Source of the DNA: an uncultured Eudoraea sp.
GTDB taxonomy: Bacteria > Bacteroidota > Bacteroidia > Flavobacteriales > Flavobacteriaceae
Direction: 5' to 3'
DNA length: 33,916 nt
NCBI RefSeq assembly: GCF_947260015.1
Contig: NZ_CAMYOM010000029.1
Span: 1-33,916 of the forward strand
A program made the position numbers and the translations under genes. Numbering within the stretch: the stretch's first letter is position 1; each line of letters opens with the position of its first letter. Positions 9,018 to 17,451 of the stretch are shown piece after piece. The notes beneath the pieces were generated by a model that saw only the letters and a program-made list of their open reading frames with translations, did not search any database and was not told the DNA's origin.

Positions 9018-9078
9018 AGCGTACTTTTTGTATACGCTCACTCGAGTGCTTAATTACTCTAATTATACCTAAAGGTAT
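9018..9078 (+). other. Cluster of short inverted repeats after the PorE-like gene
   Basis: Three adjacent symmetrical elements: AGCGTA (9018-9023) with TACGCT (9033-9038), the 10-bp palindrome CACTCGAGTG (9039-9048), and ATACC (9065-9069) with GGTAT (9074-9078). They may weaken or end transcription of the upstream gene, but none has a proper T tract, so this is not called a terminator. Confidence 0.3.
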
Positions 9079-9200
9079 CTCTTTAATCCATTGATTTTCA
9101 CAACCCTGTGTAGCACTTTCACAACAAACCTAGTTCCCAAAATACGTATTAAAAGAAAATTTAGTTATAACTATAATCTTAGATCTTAAAAGTCCAGCCT

Positions 9201-9371
9201 ATGAAACATATATTACTTCTTAAAGAAATTTATACTGAAGCCTTCAAAAATCTTGGCCATGTAATAATAAAAAATTATTTCAAAGTATTTTCGTGGTTTT
9301 GTTTTATCTCTTTTATCATTGTGCTTTATGCATTTTTGTTTAGAGTAGCTACGGGATTTGCTTTCGATTAA
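9201..9371 (+). CDS. Small membrane protein, probable DUF6747 family, copy 1
   Basis: A 56-aa protein beginning MKHILLLKEIYTEAFKN and ending FRVATGFAFD, with one hydrophobic helix at about 30-48 rich in Trp/Phe/Cys (FSWFC). A basic patch (KNYFK) precedes the helix, suggesting an N-in single-pass inner-membrane protein. A second protein of the same length and near-identical ends lies 241 nt downstream. A strong terminator follows 22 nt after the stop, so it is its own unit. I recognise it as a flavobacterial small-protein family (probably DUF6747) with no known function. Paralogue conservation is the main evidence that it is a real gene. Confidence 0.75.
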   Translation: MKHILLLKEIYTEAFKNLGHVIIKNYFKVFSWFCFISFIIVLYAFLFRVATGFAFD

Positions 9372-9393
9372 CACCAAGCAACCTAAATACCAA

Positions 9394-9419
9394 AGAGCGC
9401 CCTAACCGGGCGCTTTTTT
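9394..9419 (+). terminator. Rho-independent terminator after small membrane protein copy 1
   Basis: AGCGCCC (9396-9402) pairs with GGGCGCT (9408-9414) across a 5-nt loop, with A residues before and a T tract after (9414-9419). Confidence 0.88.
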
Positions 9420-9612
9420 ATTTTCCATATACTTTCACGTTCTTTAATAAAGTCCGCGCTCCGTGCATTTAAACGCCTATTTCATGCCTTTTAAAGATGT
9501 CGAAAAGGAAGCCTGTTCTTACGCCAAATATATATGCTCTTTAACCGATTTATATAACATATTTAATCCATAAAATGATCTTTGTCTTAATTAACTTCTA
9601 AAAATACACTAT

Positions 9613-9783
9613 ATGGATAAAGTATTACTTTTTAAAGAGCTCTACTTAGAAGCTTTTAGAAATTGGACGAACATTTTTTTAAATAAATATTTTAAAGTAT
9701 TTTCCTGGTTTTGTTTTGCTTTGCTCCTCATTACCATATATGCTTTTATATTTAGAGTAGCTACCGGTTTTGCATTTGATTAA
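9613..9783 (+). CDS. Small membrane protein, probable DUF6747 family, copy 2
   Basis: A 56-aa paralogue of the preceding gene, beginning MDKVLLFKELYLEAFRN and sharing YFKVFSWFCF and FRVATGFAFD with copy 1. It has the same single transmembrane helix and the same length to the residue. Many third-codon bases differ while the protein is kept, indicating selection on the protein and an old duplication. About 55 nt upstream, GATCTTTG is one mismatch from the TAnnTTTG promoter box. A 15-bp-stem terminator follows. Function unknown. Confidence 0.75.
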   Translation: MDKVLLFKELYLEAFRNWTNIFLNKYFKVFSWFCFALLLITIYAFIFRVATGFAFD

Positions 9784-9804
9784 TTATCGGAGTTATAAAA
9801 TATT

Positions 9805-9840
9805 AAAAGGCCCTGAAAATATATTTTCAGGGCCTTTTTA
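9805..9840. terminator. Bidirectional terminator between convergent genes
   Basis: A perfect 15-bp stem, AAAAGGCCCTGAAAA (9805-9819) and TTTTCAGGGCCTTTT (9824-9838), has a TATA loop and an A tract on one side and a T tract on the other. It can stop the small membrane gene (+) and the DUF4837 gene (-). Confidence 0.92.
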
Positions 9841-9858
9841 AATTAATGCTATTTAAAC

Positions 9859-10848
9859 CTAATTGAACTGTACTGTTCTGAGAATTGCTTCAAGTTCAAA
9901 CATATAATCTCTTTTGTTGGTTGCAGGAGCAAAAGTAAATCCCTCCAGGATCAATTTTCTGTTATTTGCCTTGTCATTTATAATATAAGTCAAAAAAGGG
10001 CCTGCCATAGGATAATTTTGAATTTCCCAGATCCCTCTGGCTTCTGCTGCCTTTTTCCCTGAAATCTCTGCAGGGAAAACATAAGGAGCAAATGCCTTCT
10101 CCGTGACCATAAAGGTTGTTTTATTAGGAATATCTGGTCCCGGGATATACTTTTTACCAATAGAATCCCTCATCTTTACAATATCTTTGACAAAAGTGGA
10201 ATCATTTTCAAAACTGTCCCAGGGCATAGCGTACACAATTATGTTCATAGTTCCTTTGGGAATTTCACGGTCTATCCAAACAAAATTGTCTTCTTCTTTC
10301 CCGACCTTATAAATTGAAGGCAGCCTAAAAGAAATATTAAATTTAGATTGTAATATTGTGTCTTTATTTAAAGATCGTAAAAATCTTTTTTGGGCCTCTT
10401 TCATTTCTGTACTTTTAAAAGACGCAATAATTTCATCTGCCCCGGCATCCAGATTTTGCATGAGTTCTTCTTCCGTTCTCCCTTTAATTACCCCAACCTT
10501 TTGAGGTGTTGCATATAAATCTGTTTTTATATGTGCCAAATCCAGGCTGTCTAAACTAACGTATAAAACGGAACGTCTATGACGTGTCATACCTGTAAAT
10601 ACCTGAGGGGGCATGTGTTCTATAGAAAATTGAGGTTCGTTCCAGGTAAGCCCTACTATAGGAGCCGCAAAATGTTCCCTTACTTTGTCACCCACCTTTC
10701 CTTCCCAAAGCTTATTATCCATGACAACCGCGAGCGAATTGATTGCACCAACCGAAATAGGTTTATATGTTTTTTTATTTTTATCGTTACAAGAAATTAA
10801 TATAAAAAGAGATAAAAATAGCGTTCCAAAGTATTTCATATATTTCAT
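9859..10848 (-). CDS. DUF4837 family lipoprotein
   Basis: A 329-aa predicted lipoprotein with a short hydrophobic signal ending in a lipobox, FILISC, with Cys20 as the lipidation site. The mature protein matches my recollection of DUF4837, a Bacteroidota family of unknown function; visible blocks include SVGAINSLAVVMDNKLW, MTRHRRSVLYV, and a C-terminal FTFAPATNKRDYMFELEAI. ATG 10848 is 1 nt from the stop of the lytic transglycosylase gene; the second in-frame ATG (residue 4, 10839) is an equally plausible start. The tight spacing implies co-transcription with that cell-wall enzyme and hints at an envelope role. No catalytic motif is visible. Confidence 0.8.
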   Translation of the reverse strand: MKYMKYFGTLFLSLFILISCNDKNKKTYKPISVGAINSLAVVMDNKLWEGKVGDKVREHFAAPIVGLTWNEPQFSIEHMPPQVFTGMTRHRRSVLYVSLDSLDLAHIKTDLYATPQKVGVIKGRTEEELMQNLDAGADEIIASFKSTEMKEAQKRFLRSLNKDTILQSKFNISFRLPSIYKVGKEEDNFVWIDREIPKGTMNIIVYAMPWDSFENDSTFVKDIVKMRDSIGKKYIPGPDIPNKTTFMVTEKAFAPYVFPAEISGKKAAEARGIWEIQNYPMAGPFLTYIINDKANNRKLILEGFTFAPATNKRDYMFELEAILRTVQFN

Positions 10849-10849
10849 T

Positions 10850-12484
10850 TTAGGATGAACAATCGCACAGTTTCAATTTTGTGCCTGGCTGCAGATTGTT
10901 ACCGCTAATACCGTTCCATTGTCGTAATTTTTCAATGGTAATTCCGGGATATTTTCTGGAGATAGTCCATAATGAATCGCCTTCTTTTACAGTGTGAACT
11001 TTAGAGTTGCCTGAAAAACTAACTGCGGGAGTAGGTTTTATTGATGTTTTTTTATTTGAAGAAGCCACGGTTACCGGCTTTCTGGGATATATGGTGAGTC
11101 GTTGACCAATTCTTAAATTATTACTTCTAAGGCCGTTCCATTTTTTTATTTGGCTAACACCAACACCATAACGTTCAGCTATCCTGCCCAGGTAGTCCCC
11201 GCTCCTGACTCTATATCGAATTCTGTCATTTGCCGTAACCAATTTGGGTAAGGCACTTTCTTTACTCTTATTCTCTTTTTCCGCGAATGCATAAATAGCG
11301 GCCTCGTTAGCTACAAATTTGCCAATAGCATCTTTTGGGAGACGTAAGAAATACTCTTTACCTTTTATTTTGGGAATAATATCTAGTTTGTATGAAGGAT
11401 TAAGAACTTTTAATTCTTCATTACTTACGCCGACCAGCTTTGAAATTTGATCAAAAGTTATGAGCTTCTTGACATGAACCGTATCTGTTTCAAAATAAGC
11501 CCGTTCAACCTTATTTAACTTTATTCCATGCTCGCTTGCATACTCAAACAAATACATAGTGGCTAAAAATGCCGGTACGTAACCCGCAGTTTCTCTCGGA
11601 AGATTCCTTCTTATATTCCAATAATTCGTATAACCGCCCGATCTTCTAATAGCCTTATTTACATTCCCGGGGCCCGAATTGTACGCAGCCAAAGCTAAAT
11701 CCCAGTCCTCAAAGGTTTCATAAAGTTTAGACAGATATTTACATGCCGCTGCAGTTGATTTTATGGGATCACTGCGCTCATCTACATAACTGCTTACATC
11801 CAATCCGTACATTTTACCCGTACTATACATAAACTGCCAAAGACCCGTGGCACCCACTCTTGATTTTGCCCTGGGGTTTAACGCAGACTCTACGATAGCC
11901 AGATACTTTATTTCCAATGGAATATTGTAATTATCCAATTCCTGCTCAAACATGGGAAAATAAAACTGGCTTGCTGTAATCATGCGTTCTATAAATTCAT
12001 GCTTCCGCAACAAAAAGGACTGTATTACTCTTTCCAACGAAGGGTTATATGCAATGTTAAATGGAGTTTTCTGATTAAGTAATTCCAGTCGTTCCTTTAA
12101 CACTTCAGTATCAATGGTAAGCTGTTTTAAGGTGTCTATATCCAGATTTGAGACATAATTATACATGTCGTCATAAAGGCTTGCATTTTCATAAAGTTCC
12201 TTCATCCATAAACTGTCGTATTTGGCAGCCTTAGAATTATCCTTAAGGTTGTAGCCATCACTTGACGTAGTAGATTCAATTGAATTGTCCTTTTCTGTCA
12301 ATGTTTCCCCGAATACAGCATTCAGGTTAATTGGTTTTTGGATAACTTCAATCTTTTCTTTAGTCGATTTGTCTAAGGAAGATGTGGACTCCAAAATTGG
12401 AGATGTGTCTTGTTTTTGTGCCAGCAAGGGTCCAACAAAAACAAGAAGAAAAATGTAAAGAACTATTTCTTTATTCGCGGTCAT
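10850..12484 (-). CDS. MltD-like lytic transglycosylase with two LysM domains
   Basis: A 544-aa secreted protein: a signal peptide of about 22 residues ending in LLAQ, a Ser/Thr/Asp-rich linker and helical region, an SLT lytic transglycosylase domain (about 175-290), and two C-terminal LysM domains (about 420-466 and 492-540). The catalytic glutamate is E199 in AIVESALNP, followed by the family blocks GATGLWQFM and ALAAYNSGPGNV. These enzymes cleave the MurNAc-GlcNAc bond, forming 1,6-anhydro ends; the LysM domains bind glycan. It resembles MltD, but no lipobox is seen, so it may be soluble in the periplasm. A TATTTTTG promoter box lies about 90 nt upstream. The DUF4837 gene follows after 1 nt. 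Confidence 0.9.
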   Translation of the reverse strand: MTANKEIVLYIFLLVFVGPLLAQKQDTSPILESTSSLDKSTKEKIEVIQKPINLNAVFGETLTEKDNSIESTTSSDGYNLKDNSKAAKYDSLWMKELYENASLYDDMYNYVSNLDIDTLKQLTIDTEVLKERLELLNQKTPFNIAYNPSLERVIQSFLLRKHEFIERMITASQFYFPMFEQELDNYNIPLEIKYLAIVESALNPRAKSRVGATGLWQFMYSTGKMYGLDVSSYVDERSDPIKSTAAACKYLSKLYETFEDWDLALAAYNSGPGNVNKAIRRSGGYTNYWNIRRNLPRETAGYVPAFLATMYLFEYASEHGIKLNKVERAYFETDTVHVKKLITFDQISKLVGVSNEELKVLNPSYKLDIIPKIKGKEYFLRLPKDAIGKFVANEAAIYAFAEKENKSKESALPKLVTANDRIRYRVRSGDYLGRIAERYGVGVSQIKKWNGLRSNNLRIGQRLTIYPRKPVTVASSNKKTSIKPTPAVSFSGNSKVHTVKEGDSLWTISRKYPGITIEKLRQWNGISGNNLQPGTKLKLCDCSS

Positions 12485-12573
12485 AAATCTGATTTTTGGC
12501 CGTAGGGTGTAAGCGAAAATCGCATTTTTTTATGAAACATTAAAATAATGCTTCTTAAACTATTTCTAAAAAA

Positions 12574-12581
12574 CAAAAATA
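12574..12581 (-). promoter_or_regulatory. -7 promoter element TATTTTTG upstream of the transglycosylase gene
   Basis: The minus strand reads TATTTTTG, matching TAnnTTTG, between the pgk stop and the transglycosylase ATG, giving a leader of about 85-90 nt. No clear -33 TTG. The motif is AT-rich, so chance occurrence is possible. Confidence 0.35.
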
Positions 12582-12601
12582 CCCGTTTATCGATAACGCC
12601 T

Positions 12602-13795
12602 TTAAGCCTCTAATATTGCCGCAATTCCAGGTAGAGATTTCCCCTCCAGGCTTTCTAACATGGCGCCTCCGCCAGTAGATACATAGCTTACTTTATCTTC
12701 GAACCCAAATTGTTTTACAGCAGCTACTGAATCTCCTCCTCCAACTAATGAAAATGCCCCATTTCTAGTCGCTTCGTCAATAAAATTCCCTACGGATATG
12801 GTGCCTTTGGCAAAACTCTCCATTTCAAAAACGCCTACTGGACCATTCCACAGTATTGTTCTGGAGGAAAGTATCACTTCTTTAAAGAGCTCTAATGTTT
12901 TTGGTCCGGCATCCAATCCCTGCCAGCCATCAGGGATTTCATCAACGGCCACAACTTTAGTGTTTGCATTATTATTAAAGTCATCAGCAGCTATGACATC
13001 CACCGGAAGATGAATCTGAACTCCCAACTCTTTAGCTTTCTGAAGTATGGAAAGTGCAAGATCCATTTTATCATCTTCACATATTGAATTACCTACTTTA
13101 CCCCCTTGCGCTTTTATAAAGGTATAGGTCATCCCGCCTCCTATAATCAAGTGATTTATTTTACTCAGAATATTTTCAATAATGGTGATTTTAGAGGAAA
13201 CCTTAGCCCCTCCAAGTATTGCTGTAACCGGTTTTTCTCCCGTTGTCATAACCTTATCTATGGCCTTGATTTCTTTTGCCAACAGGTAGCCAAAACATTT
13301 TTTATCAGGAAAAAAACCTGCCACTATTGTCGTAGAGGCATGAGCTCTGTGCGCTGTGCCAAAAGCATCATTGACAAAGATATCTCCTAAGTGTCCCAAT
13401 TGTTCCGCAAAGGACGGGTCTCCTTTTTCTTCTTCAGGATAAAATCGAAGATTTTCCAGCAAAAGCACTTCTCCATTTTCCAATTCTGCTGCCGCTCTCT
13501 CGGCCTTATCACCCACACAGTCATCTACAAACTTAACCTGAACACCTAATACTTCTGAAACTTTATCACAAATATGCGATAATGATAAAGCTGAATTCCG
13601 TTCTCCTTTCGGTCTCCCAAGATGACTCATTAGAATCGCGCTTCCGCCGTCTTCCAGGATTTTAATTATCGTTGGTTTGGCTGCCTCAATTCGGTTTGCA
13701 TCCGTTACATTAAAGTTACTATCCAATGGAACATTAAAATCGACCCGTACTAATGCCTTTTTATTTTCAAAATTAAAATCATCTACTGTTTTCAT
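12602..13795 (-). CDS. pgk: Phosphoglycerate kinase
   Basis: Phosphoglycerate kinase transfers phosphate from 1,3-bisphosphoglycerate to ADP in glycolysis and runs in reverse in gluconeogenesis; it is cytoplasmic. The N-terminal signature is [12 protein letters not shown], followed by [20 protein letters not shown] and [14 protein letters not shown]. The C-terminal domain has [22 protein letters not shown] and the nucleotide-loop GGGDSVAA. I place the start at ATG 13795 ([16 protein letters not shown]), giving 397 aa as usual for the family; an upstream in-frame codon at 13822 adds only nine unconserved residues and overlaps the promoter. A TACATTTG box lies 24 nt before this ATG. Confidence 0.96.
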   Translation of the reverse strand: MKTVDDFNFENKKALVRVDFNVPLDSNFNVTDANRIEAAKPTIIKILEDGGSAILMSHLGRPKGERNSALSLSHICDKVSEVLGVQVKFVDDCVGDKAERAAAELENGEVLLLENLRFYPEEEKGDPSFAEQLGHLGDIFVNDAFGTAHRAHASTTIVAGFFPDKKCFGYLLAKEIKAIDKVMTTGEKPVTAILGGAKVSSKITIIENILSKINHLIIGGGMTYTFIKAQGGKVGNSICEDDKMDLALSILQKAKELGVQIHLPVDVIAADDFNNNANTKVVAVDEIPDGWQGLDAGPKTLELFKEVILSSRTILWNGPVGVFEMESFAKGTISVGNFIDEATRNGAFSLVGGGDSVAAVKQFGFEDKVSYVSTGGGAMLESLEGKSLPGIAAILEA

Positions 13796-13819
13796 TCGTA
13801 ATACTAGTTTAGAGAATGG

Positions 13820-13827
13820 CAAATGTA
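13820..13827 (-). promoter_or_regulatory. -7 promoter element TACATTTG of pgk
   Basis: A full match to TAnnTTTG on the minus strand, 24 nt before ATG 13795. It overlaps the alternative upstream start region, which supports the shorter pgk reading. No -33 TTG at 17-23 nt. Confidence 0.5.
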
Positions 13828-13868
13828 AAGATTAATACAATTCAGTTAAAGGCGGCTCCAATAATTTA

Positions 13869-13897
13869 TTGTTAGATAATCAAATGTTCTATATTTG
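13869..13897 (+). promoter_or_regulatory. Promoter of holB: TTG-N18-TATATTTG
   Basis: TTG (13869-13871), an 18-nt spacer and TATATTTG (13890-13897) match both elements of the Bacteroidota primary sigma-factor consensus. The -7 box ends 5 nt before the holB ATG, so transcription should start at about the start codon and the mRNA would be leaderless. Confidence 0.65.
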
Positions 13898-13902
13898 AAG
13901 GT

Positions 13903-15063
13903 ATGTTATTTAAGGATATTCTGGGGCTTTCACATATTAAAAATCATCTGTGGTCAACTGCTGATTCGGGTCGCATACCACATGCACAATTATTTGTAGG
14001 TCCCGAAGGCAGCGGTACTCTTGTAACCGCTCTGGCTTATGCTCAATATTTATTGTGTAAGAATTCAGGTGGTGAGAACATTCCAATAGAAGATTCATGC
14101 AACCTGAAATGTACTTCATTATCCCATCCAGATTTACACTTTGCATTTCCCGTATCCAATTCAGAAAAAGTAAAATCTCATGCTGTAAGTAATAATTATC
14201 TGCAAGAATGGCGACAATTTGTAAAAGAACAGCCTTATGGAAATCTTTTTGATTGGTACCAGCTTATTGGTATTGAAAAAAAACAAGGGCAAATTGGAGT
14301 TGACGAAGCCTATGATGTTCTAAAAAAACTTTCATTAAAATCCTATGAAGGTGGATATAAAATAATGGTTCTTTGGATGGCTGAAACTATGAATATTACC
14401 GCTTCAAATAAGCTGCTAAAATTAATTGAAGAGCCTCCGGATAAGACTGTTTTCATACTTATTGCGGAAGATGAAGAACAGATCCTGCAAACGATTCGTT
14501 CAAGATGTCAGATATTACACTTTCCGCCATTATCCGAGGATGCTATTTCCGCTGCTTTGATAGAAAAAGGATTAATGAGAGAAGAAGCTTTAAGAGTTGC
14601 CCATGAAGCGAATGGGAATTTTAACAAAGCCATGGATCTTATGAACAAAGATTCTGAAGAATTAATTTTTGAAAAGTGGTTTGTACAATGGGTACGCAGT
14701 GCATTTAAAGCAAAAGGTAATAAAGCGGCTATTCATGAATTAATTCTCTGGAGTGAAGAAGTTGCCAAAACCGGCAGAGAAACACAGAAAAAATTTCTAA
14801 AGTATTGTTTGGCCGTAATGAGGCAGGCCATGCTGTTGAATTATAATGTCAAAGAATTGGTCTATATGCGCATTCATATTGACGGCTTTCAGCTTGAGAA
14901 ATTTGCCCCTTTTATCCACGAAAGAAATATAATGTCTATAGTAAATGAATTGGAAGAAGCTATATATCATATTGAGCGCAACGGGAATTCAAAAATTATA
15001 CTGACGGATTTGTCCATAAAACTAACTCGTCTATTGCATAAACGAGCAGCTAAATCACTATAA
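13903..15063 (+). CDS. holB: DNA polymerase III delta' subunit
   Basis: A 386-aa AAA+ clamp-loader subunit. The N-terminus MLFKDILGLSHIKNHL, a degenerate P-loop GPEGSGT at about 33-39, cysteines C52, C66 and C70 of the zinc-binding insertion followed by HPDLHF, the ASNKLLKLIEEPP block, and the RSRCQ motif (about residue 200) identify delta'. With delta and DnaX it loads the beta clamp at replication forks. The degenerate P-loop agrees with delta' not hydrolysing ATP. The start is supported by the conserved MLFKDILG opening, although the promoter box lies only 5 nt upstream. A DoxX-like gene follows after 45 nt. Confidence 0.92.
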   Translation: MLFKDILGLSHIKNHLWSTADSGRIPHAQLFVGPEGSGTLVTALAYAQYLLCKNSGGENIPIEDSCNLKCTSLSHPDLHFAFPVSNSEKVKSHAVSNNYLQEWRQFVKEQPYGNLFDWYQLIGIEKKQGQIGVDEAYDVLKKLSLKSYEGGYKIMVLWMAETMNITASNKLLKLIEEPPDKTVFILIAEDEEQILQTIRSRCQILHFPPLSEDAISAALIEKGLMREEALRVAHEANGNFNKAMDLMNKDSEELIFEKWFVQWVRSAFKAKGNKAAIHELILWSEEVAKTGRETQKKFLKYCLAVMRQAMLLNYNVKELVYMRIHIDGFQLEKFAPFIHERNIMSIVNELEEAIYHIERNGNSKIILTDLSIKLTRLLHKRAAKSL

Positions 15064-15108
15064 TTTACTCCAAATACTTGATTATAAAATAGTTAAACAA
15101 AATATATT

Positions 15109-15507
15109 ATGGAAATCATACTGAATAATGCGGCCGCCATTTTAATCTTACTATTCCTCATAATTACTTTTTTACAAAGTGGGATTGATAAGATAATTGA
15201 TTGGAAAGGTAATCTGGGTTGGTTGCAAGGGCATTTTGAGGATACGCCTCTGAAAGACCTGGTTCCTATGCTTCTGGCTACTGTACTTCTTACGGAGGTG
15301 GCTGCAGGTTCAATATGTGCAGTAGGACTTTGGCAACTAATTTATATTGGAGAAGGTACGATTGCGCTTTATGGAGCCATCTTATCGTGTATAGCCTTAC
15401 TAATGCTGTTATTTGGTCAAAGAATTGCTAAAGACTATGATGGGGCAAGAACCATTGCAATCTATTTTATTCCGGCCATTTTCCTTGTTTTTCTACTGCA
15501 GCCTTAG
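15109..15507 (+). CDS. DoxX-like four-helix membrane protein
   Basis: A 132-aa integral membrane protein with four predicted helices, at about 8-25, 50-70, 80-102 and 112-130. The loop after helix 1 contains SGIDKIIDWKGN and is followed by WLQGHF. The small four-helix layout and the position of the charged loop resemble the DoxX family, whose members are often linked to redox or stress roles, but the exact function is unknown. It is 45 nt downstream of holB on the same strand and may share its transcript. A convergent inverted repeat follows. Confidence 0.6.
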   Translation: MEIILNNAAAILILLFLIITFLQSGIDKIIDWKGNLGWLQGHFEDTPLKDLVPMLLATVLLTEVAAGSICAVGLWQLIYIGEGTIALYGAILSCIALLMLLFGQRIAKDYDGARTIAIYFIPAIFLVFLLQP

Positions 15508-15541
15508 ATCAAAATTAATACAACAGACTAACCGTTCTTTT

Positions 15542-15588
15542 GGCTTTAAAGAAATCCTCTTATAAGAGCTTCAAGTGTAAATAAAGCC
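15542..15588. repeat. Nested inverted repeats between convergent genes
   Basis: GGCTTTA (15542-15548) can pair with TAAAGCC (15582-15588); the interval holds a 12-nt palindrome CTCTTATAAGAG (15557-15568). The position between two convergent genes suits a transcription stop, but there is no long T tract. Confidence 0.35.
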
Positions 15589-15594
15589 TTGATA

Positions 15595-16101
15595 TCAATT
15601 CTTATACTGTTCGTTTAGGATTTTTAAAATGTCCTGTGTAAGATCCTTGGTGTCAGTTCCATAAAGCACACTCCCGCCTTCTCCACCGCTTAAGATATAA
15701 GTAAAGCCATTACTCTTTCCAAAACCATTAATCTCCTTCTTAACTTTACTTATCAAGCTATCCATTTCTATCTGACCTTCAGTTTGCATTTGTTGTTCTT
15801 CCTGCTGCAATTGTTGGCCCATAAACTGACCTCTTTGTTGCAACAAACCGTACTCTTCCTGGGCTTGGGCCTGGGGCATGCTTTGAGCTTTGGTTTGAAA
15901 AGCTTGTGCTTCTACTTGAAATGCCTGAGAAATACTGTCTCTTCTTTTATTTAGTGCTTCTGCTTTAATCTTAAATCTGGCTTCTATATCGATTTTTTCC
16001 TGATAACCATCCATCAATTTTACGTTATCGACAAAGCCAATTTTATTTTGCTCACAAGCTGCTGCTACGATTATAAAAATCGCTAAAACTATTTTCTTCA
16101 T
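15595..16101 (-). CDS. OmpH/Skp-like lipoprotein
   Basis: A 168-aa protein with a signal sequence ending in a lipobox (VAAAC, Cys16), then KIGFVDNVKLMDGYQ, the typical start of the OmpH/Skp chaperone fold. A long Gln/Glu/Ala-rich coiled-coil hairpin (about 40-125) and a C-terminal strand region with YILSGGEGGSVLYG follow. Skp-type proteins hold unfolded outer-membrane proteins in the periplasm; the lipid anchor is a variation seen in Bacteroidota. Upstream lies a TATTTTTG promoter box, 22 nt from the ATG. It is separated from the methyltransferase by about 265 nt. The exact clients are unknown. Confidence 0.8.
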   Translation of the reverse strand: MKKIVLAIFIIVAAACEQNKIGFVDNVKLMDGYQEKIDIEARFKIKAEALNKRRDSISQAFQVEAQAFQTKAQSMPQAQAQEEYGLLQQRGQFMGQQLQQEEQQMQTEGQIEMDSLISKVKKEINGFGKSNGFTYILSGGEGGSVLYGTDTKDLTQDILKILNEQYKN

Positions 16102-16123
16102 TTGGTTCCTTAAATTAGTTCGG

Positions 16124-16131
16124 CAAAAATA
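16124..16131 (-). promoter_or_regulatory. -7 promoter element TATTTTTG of the OmpH-like gene
   Basis: Matches TAnnTTTG on the minus strand, 22 nt from ATG 16101. No -33 TTG at the expected spacing. The remaining intergenic DNA up to 16367 is AT-rich and shows no other element. Confidence 0.45.
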
Positions 16132-16367
16132 GTAAAGGTTTTTGAAATGATTTAAGTTTTATTCAATAATTAGCCCGGCTGATTATAAAAGAGTATAATT
16201 CCTGTTCCTTAGCAGATTAATTAAATAATAGAAATTATTTATGTAAATTTTAAAATAACATGCGTATTATCTATTATTGCTGAAGTTACCTGGTCCTTTA
16301 TAATTGATAAATAACAGTCTCCTTAGGGAATAATATACTGAGTTAAATAATCTGCGCTTAAATCGCA

Positions 16368-17207
16368 TTAAAACGCTTTTTCATCCATTTTAAGGACATA
16401 AAGAAGAGATGAATACTCTTTTGTCTTCCACGCCAATATATTTGATTTGAGTCCTACTAAAAATGCTCTTAAGAAATTGCCCTTACCGCATTTATATTTT
16501 TCGGAAAGTAACGAGACATAAAAAGAATCGAATATCATGGGCTTTATCCTTAATACCTTCATCCCATTTTTAGCAAAAAGTTTTTTAATAGACAATTGAG
16601 AGAAATGCGAAAGATGTCTGGGAACATCATAAGCTGCCCAATATTCTTTATAATATTTAGCATCGTAAGATTGGAAATTTGGGACTGCCAGGATCAAAGT
16701 CCCATTCCTGTTTAGAAGGGATCCTATTTTATTAATCTGCAATTCCAAATCCGGTAAATGCTCAAGCACATGCCACAGAGTGATTACCTGAAAACCTTGT
16801 TTCCCCAGAAGATCGATGTTTTCCCTGAGTTCCAATCCTTTATTTATTGCCAGGTCCCTGGCCTTCTTATTGGGTTCAATTCCATATGTTTCCCAGCCAC
16901 TTAATTTTGCAGATTCAAGGAAAGAACCAGTACCGGCTCCAATATCTAATAGTGTTTTGTCCGAAGTGGTATATTTATTAATTAACCTGATTTTTTTTCT
17001 AAGGTTGTACTGTTTAATTTGTTGATAGAGCTTTTCAACTAAAGTTTTAGCGACATCTGTATGAGAAATATATTCTTCACTATCATAATAATTTTCGAGA
17101 TCCTTTGGTTGCGGGTGTGTTCGTAACATATTTAATTCCGAATCCAATAATAATTCGAATTCTTCACCGGAAACCGCAAAATCTTTTGTCTTTAAAAATC
17201 TCTTCAT
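16368..17207 (-). CDS. Class I SAM-dependent methyltransferase
   Basis: A 279-aa cytoplasmic protein. The SAM-binding motif I is LLDIGAGTGSFLE (about 86-98), the acidic post-I residue is in YGIEPN (about 108-113), and the methyltransferase-11/23-type motif WHVLEHLPD lies at about 145-153. The region after it (RHLSHFSQLSIKKLFAKNG) is typical of a large bacterial group with unknown acceptors. It is 244 nt downstream of mnmG on the same strand. Methylation of a quinone, sugar or lipid is possible, but the sequence does not decide. Confidence 0.85.
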   Translation of the reverse strand: MKRFLKTKDFAVSGEEFELLLDSELNMLRTHPQPKDLENYYDSEEYISHTDVAKTLVEKLYQQIKQYNLRKKIRLINKYTTSDKTLLDIGAGTGSFLESAKLSGWETYGIEPNKKARDLAINKGLELRENIDLLGKQGFQVITLWHVLEHLPDLELQINKIGSLLNRNGTLILAVPNFQSYDAKYYKEYWAAYDVPRHLSHFSQLSIKKLFAKNGMKVLRIKPMIFDSFYVSLLSEKYKCGKGNFLRAFLVGLKSNILAWKTKEYSSLLYVLKMDEKAF

Positions 17208-17427
17208 GTTTAATTAGTATCGCCTGGTATTTCTTTTTGCATTTCGAAGATAGTCTAAAACCTTGTCTTGAAAAAACGATTTTATATTAGGTGAGTCTCC
17301 CTGAATATCTGTTACCTTTCGGGCTTTAACTATTGTGTTTTAAATTTTTAGGTGAAATCCAATGCAGGCTTTAGTAGTATAAGCCGATTTTCCATATTTA
17401 AGATGCTGAATGGTATAGTTTAATTTA

Positions 17428-17443
17428 AGTTCCACGTGGAACA
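17428..17443. promoter_or_regulatory. parS-like ParB binding site downstream of mnmG
   Basis: AGTTCCACGTGGAACA contains a perfect 14-bp palindrome, GTTCCACGTGGAAC (17429-17442), matching the parS core TGTTNCACGTGAAACA except at positions 1 and 12. It lies 8 nt past the mnmG stop. With the second site at 19333 it brackets mnmG. ParB/CTPase clamps load on such sites to form the partition complex near the origin. Confidence 0.72.
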
Positions 17444-17451
17444 ATTCTTAT

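Noticed and set aside
13796-13822. Nine-codon N-terminal extension of pgk from an upstream in-frame start
   Set aside because: The added residues are unlike any phosphoglycerate kinase and overlap the TACATTTG promoter element.
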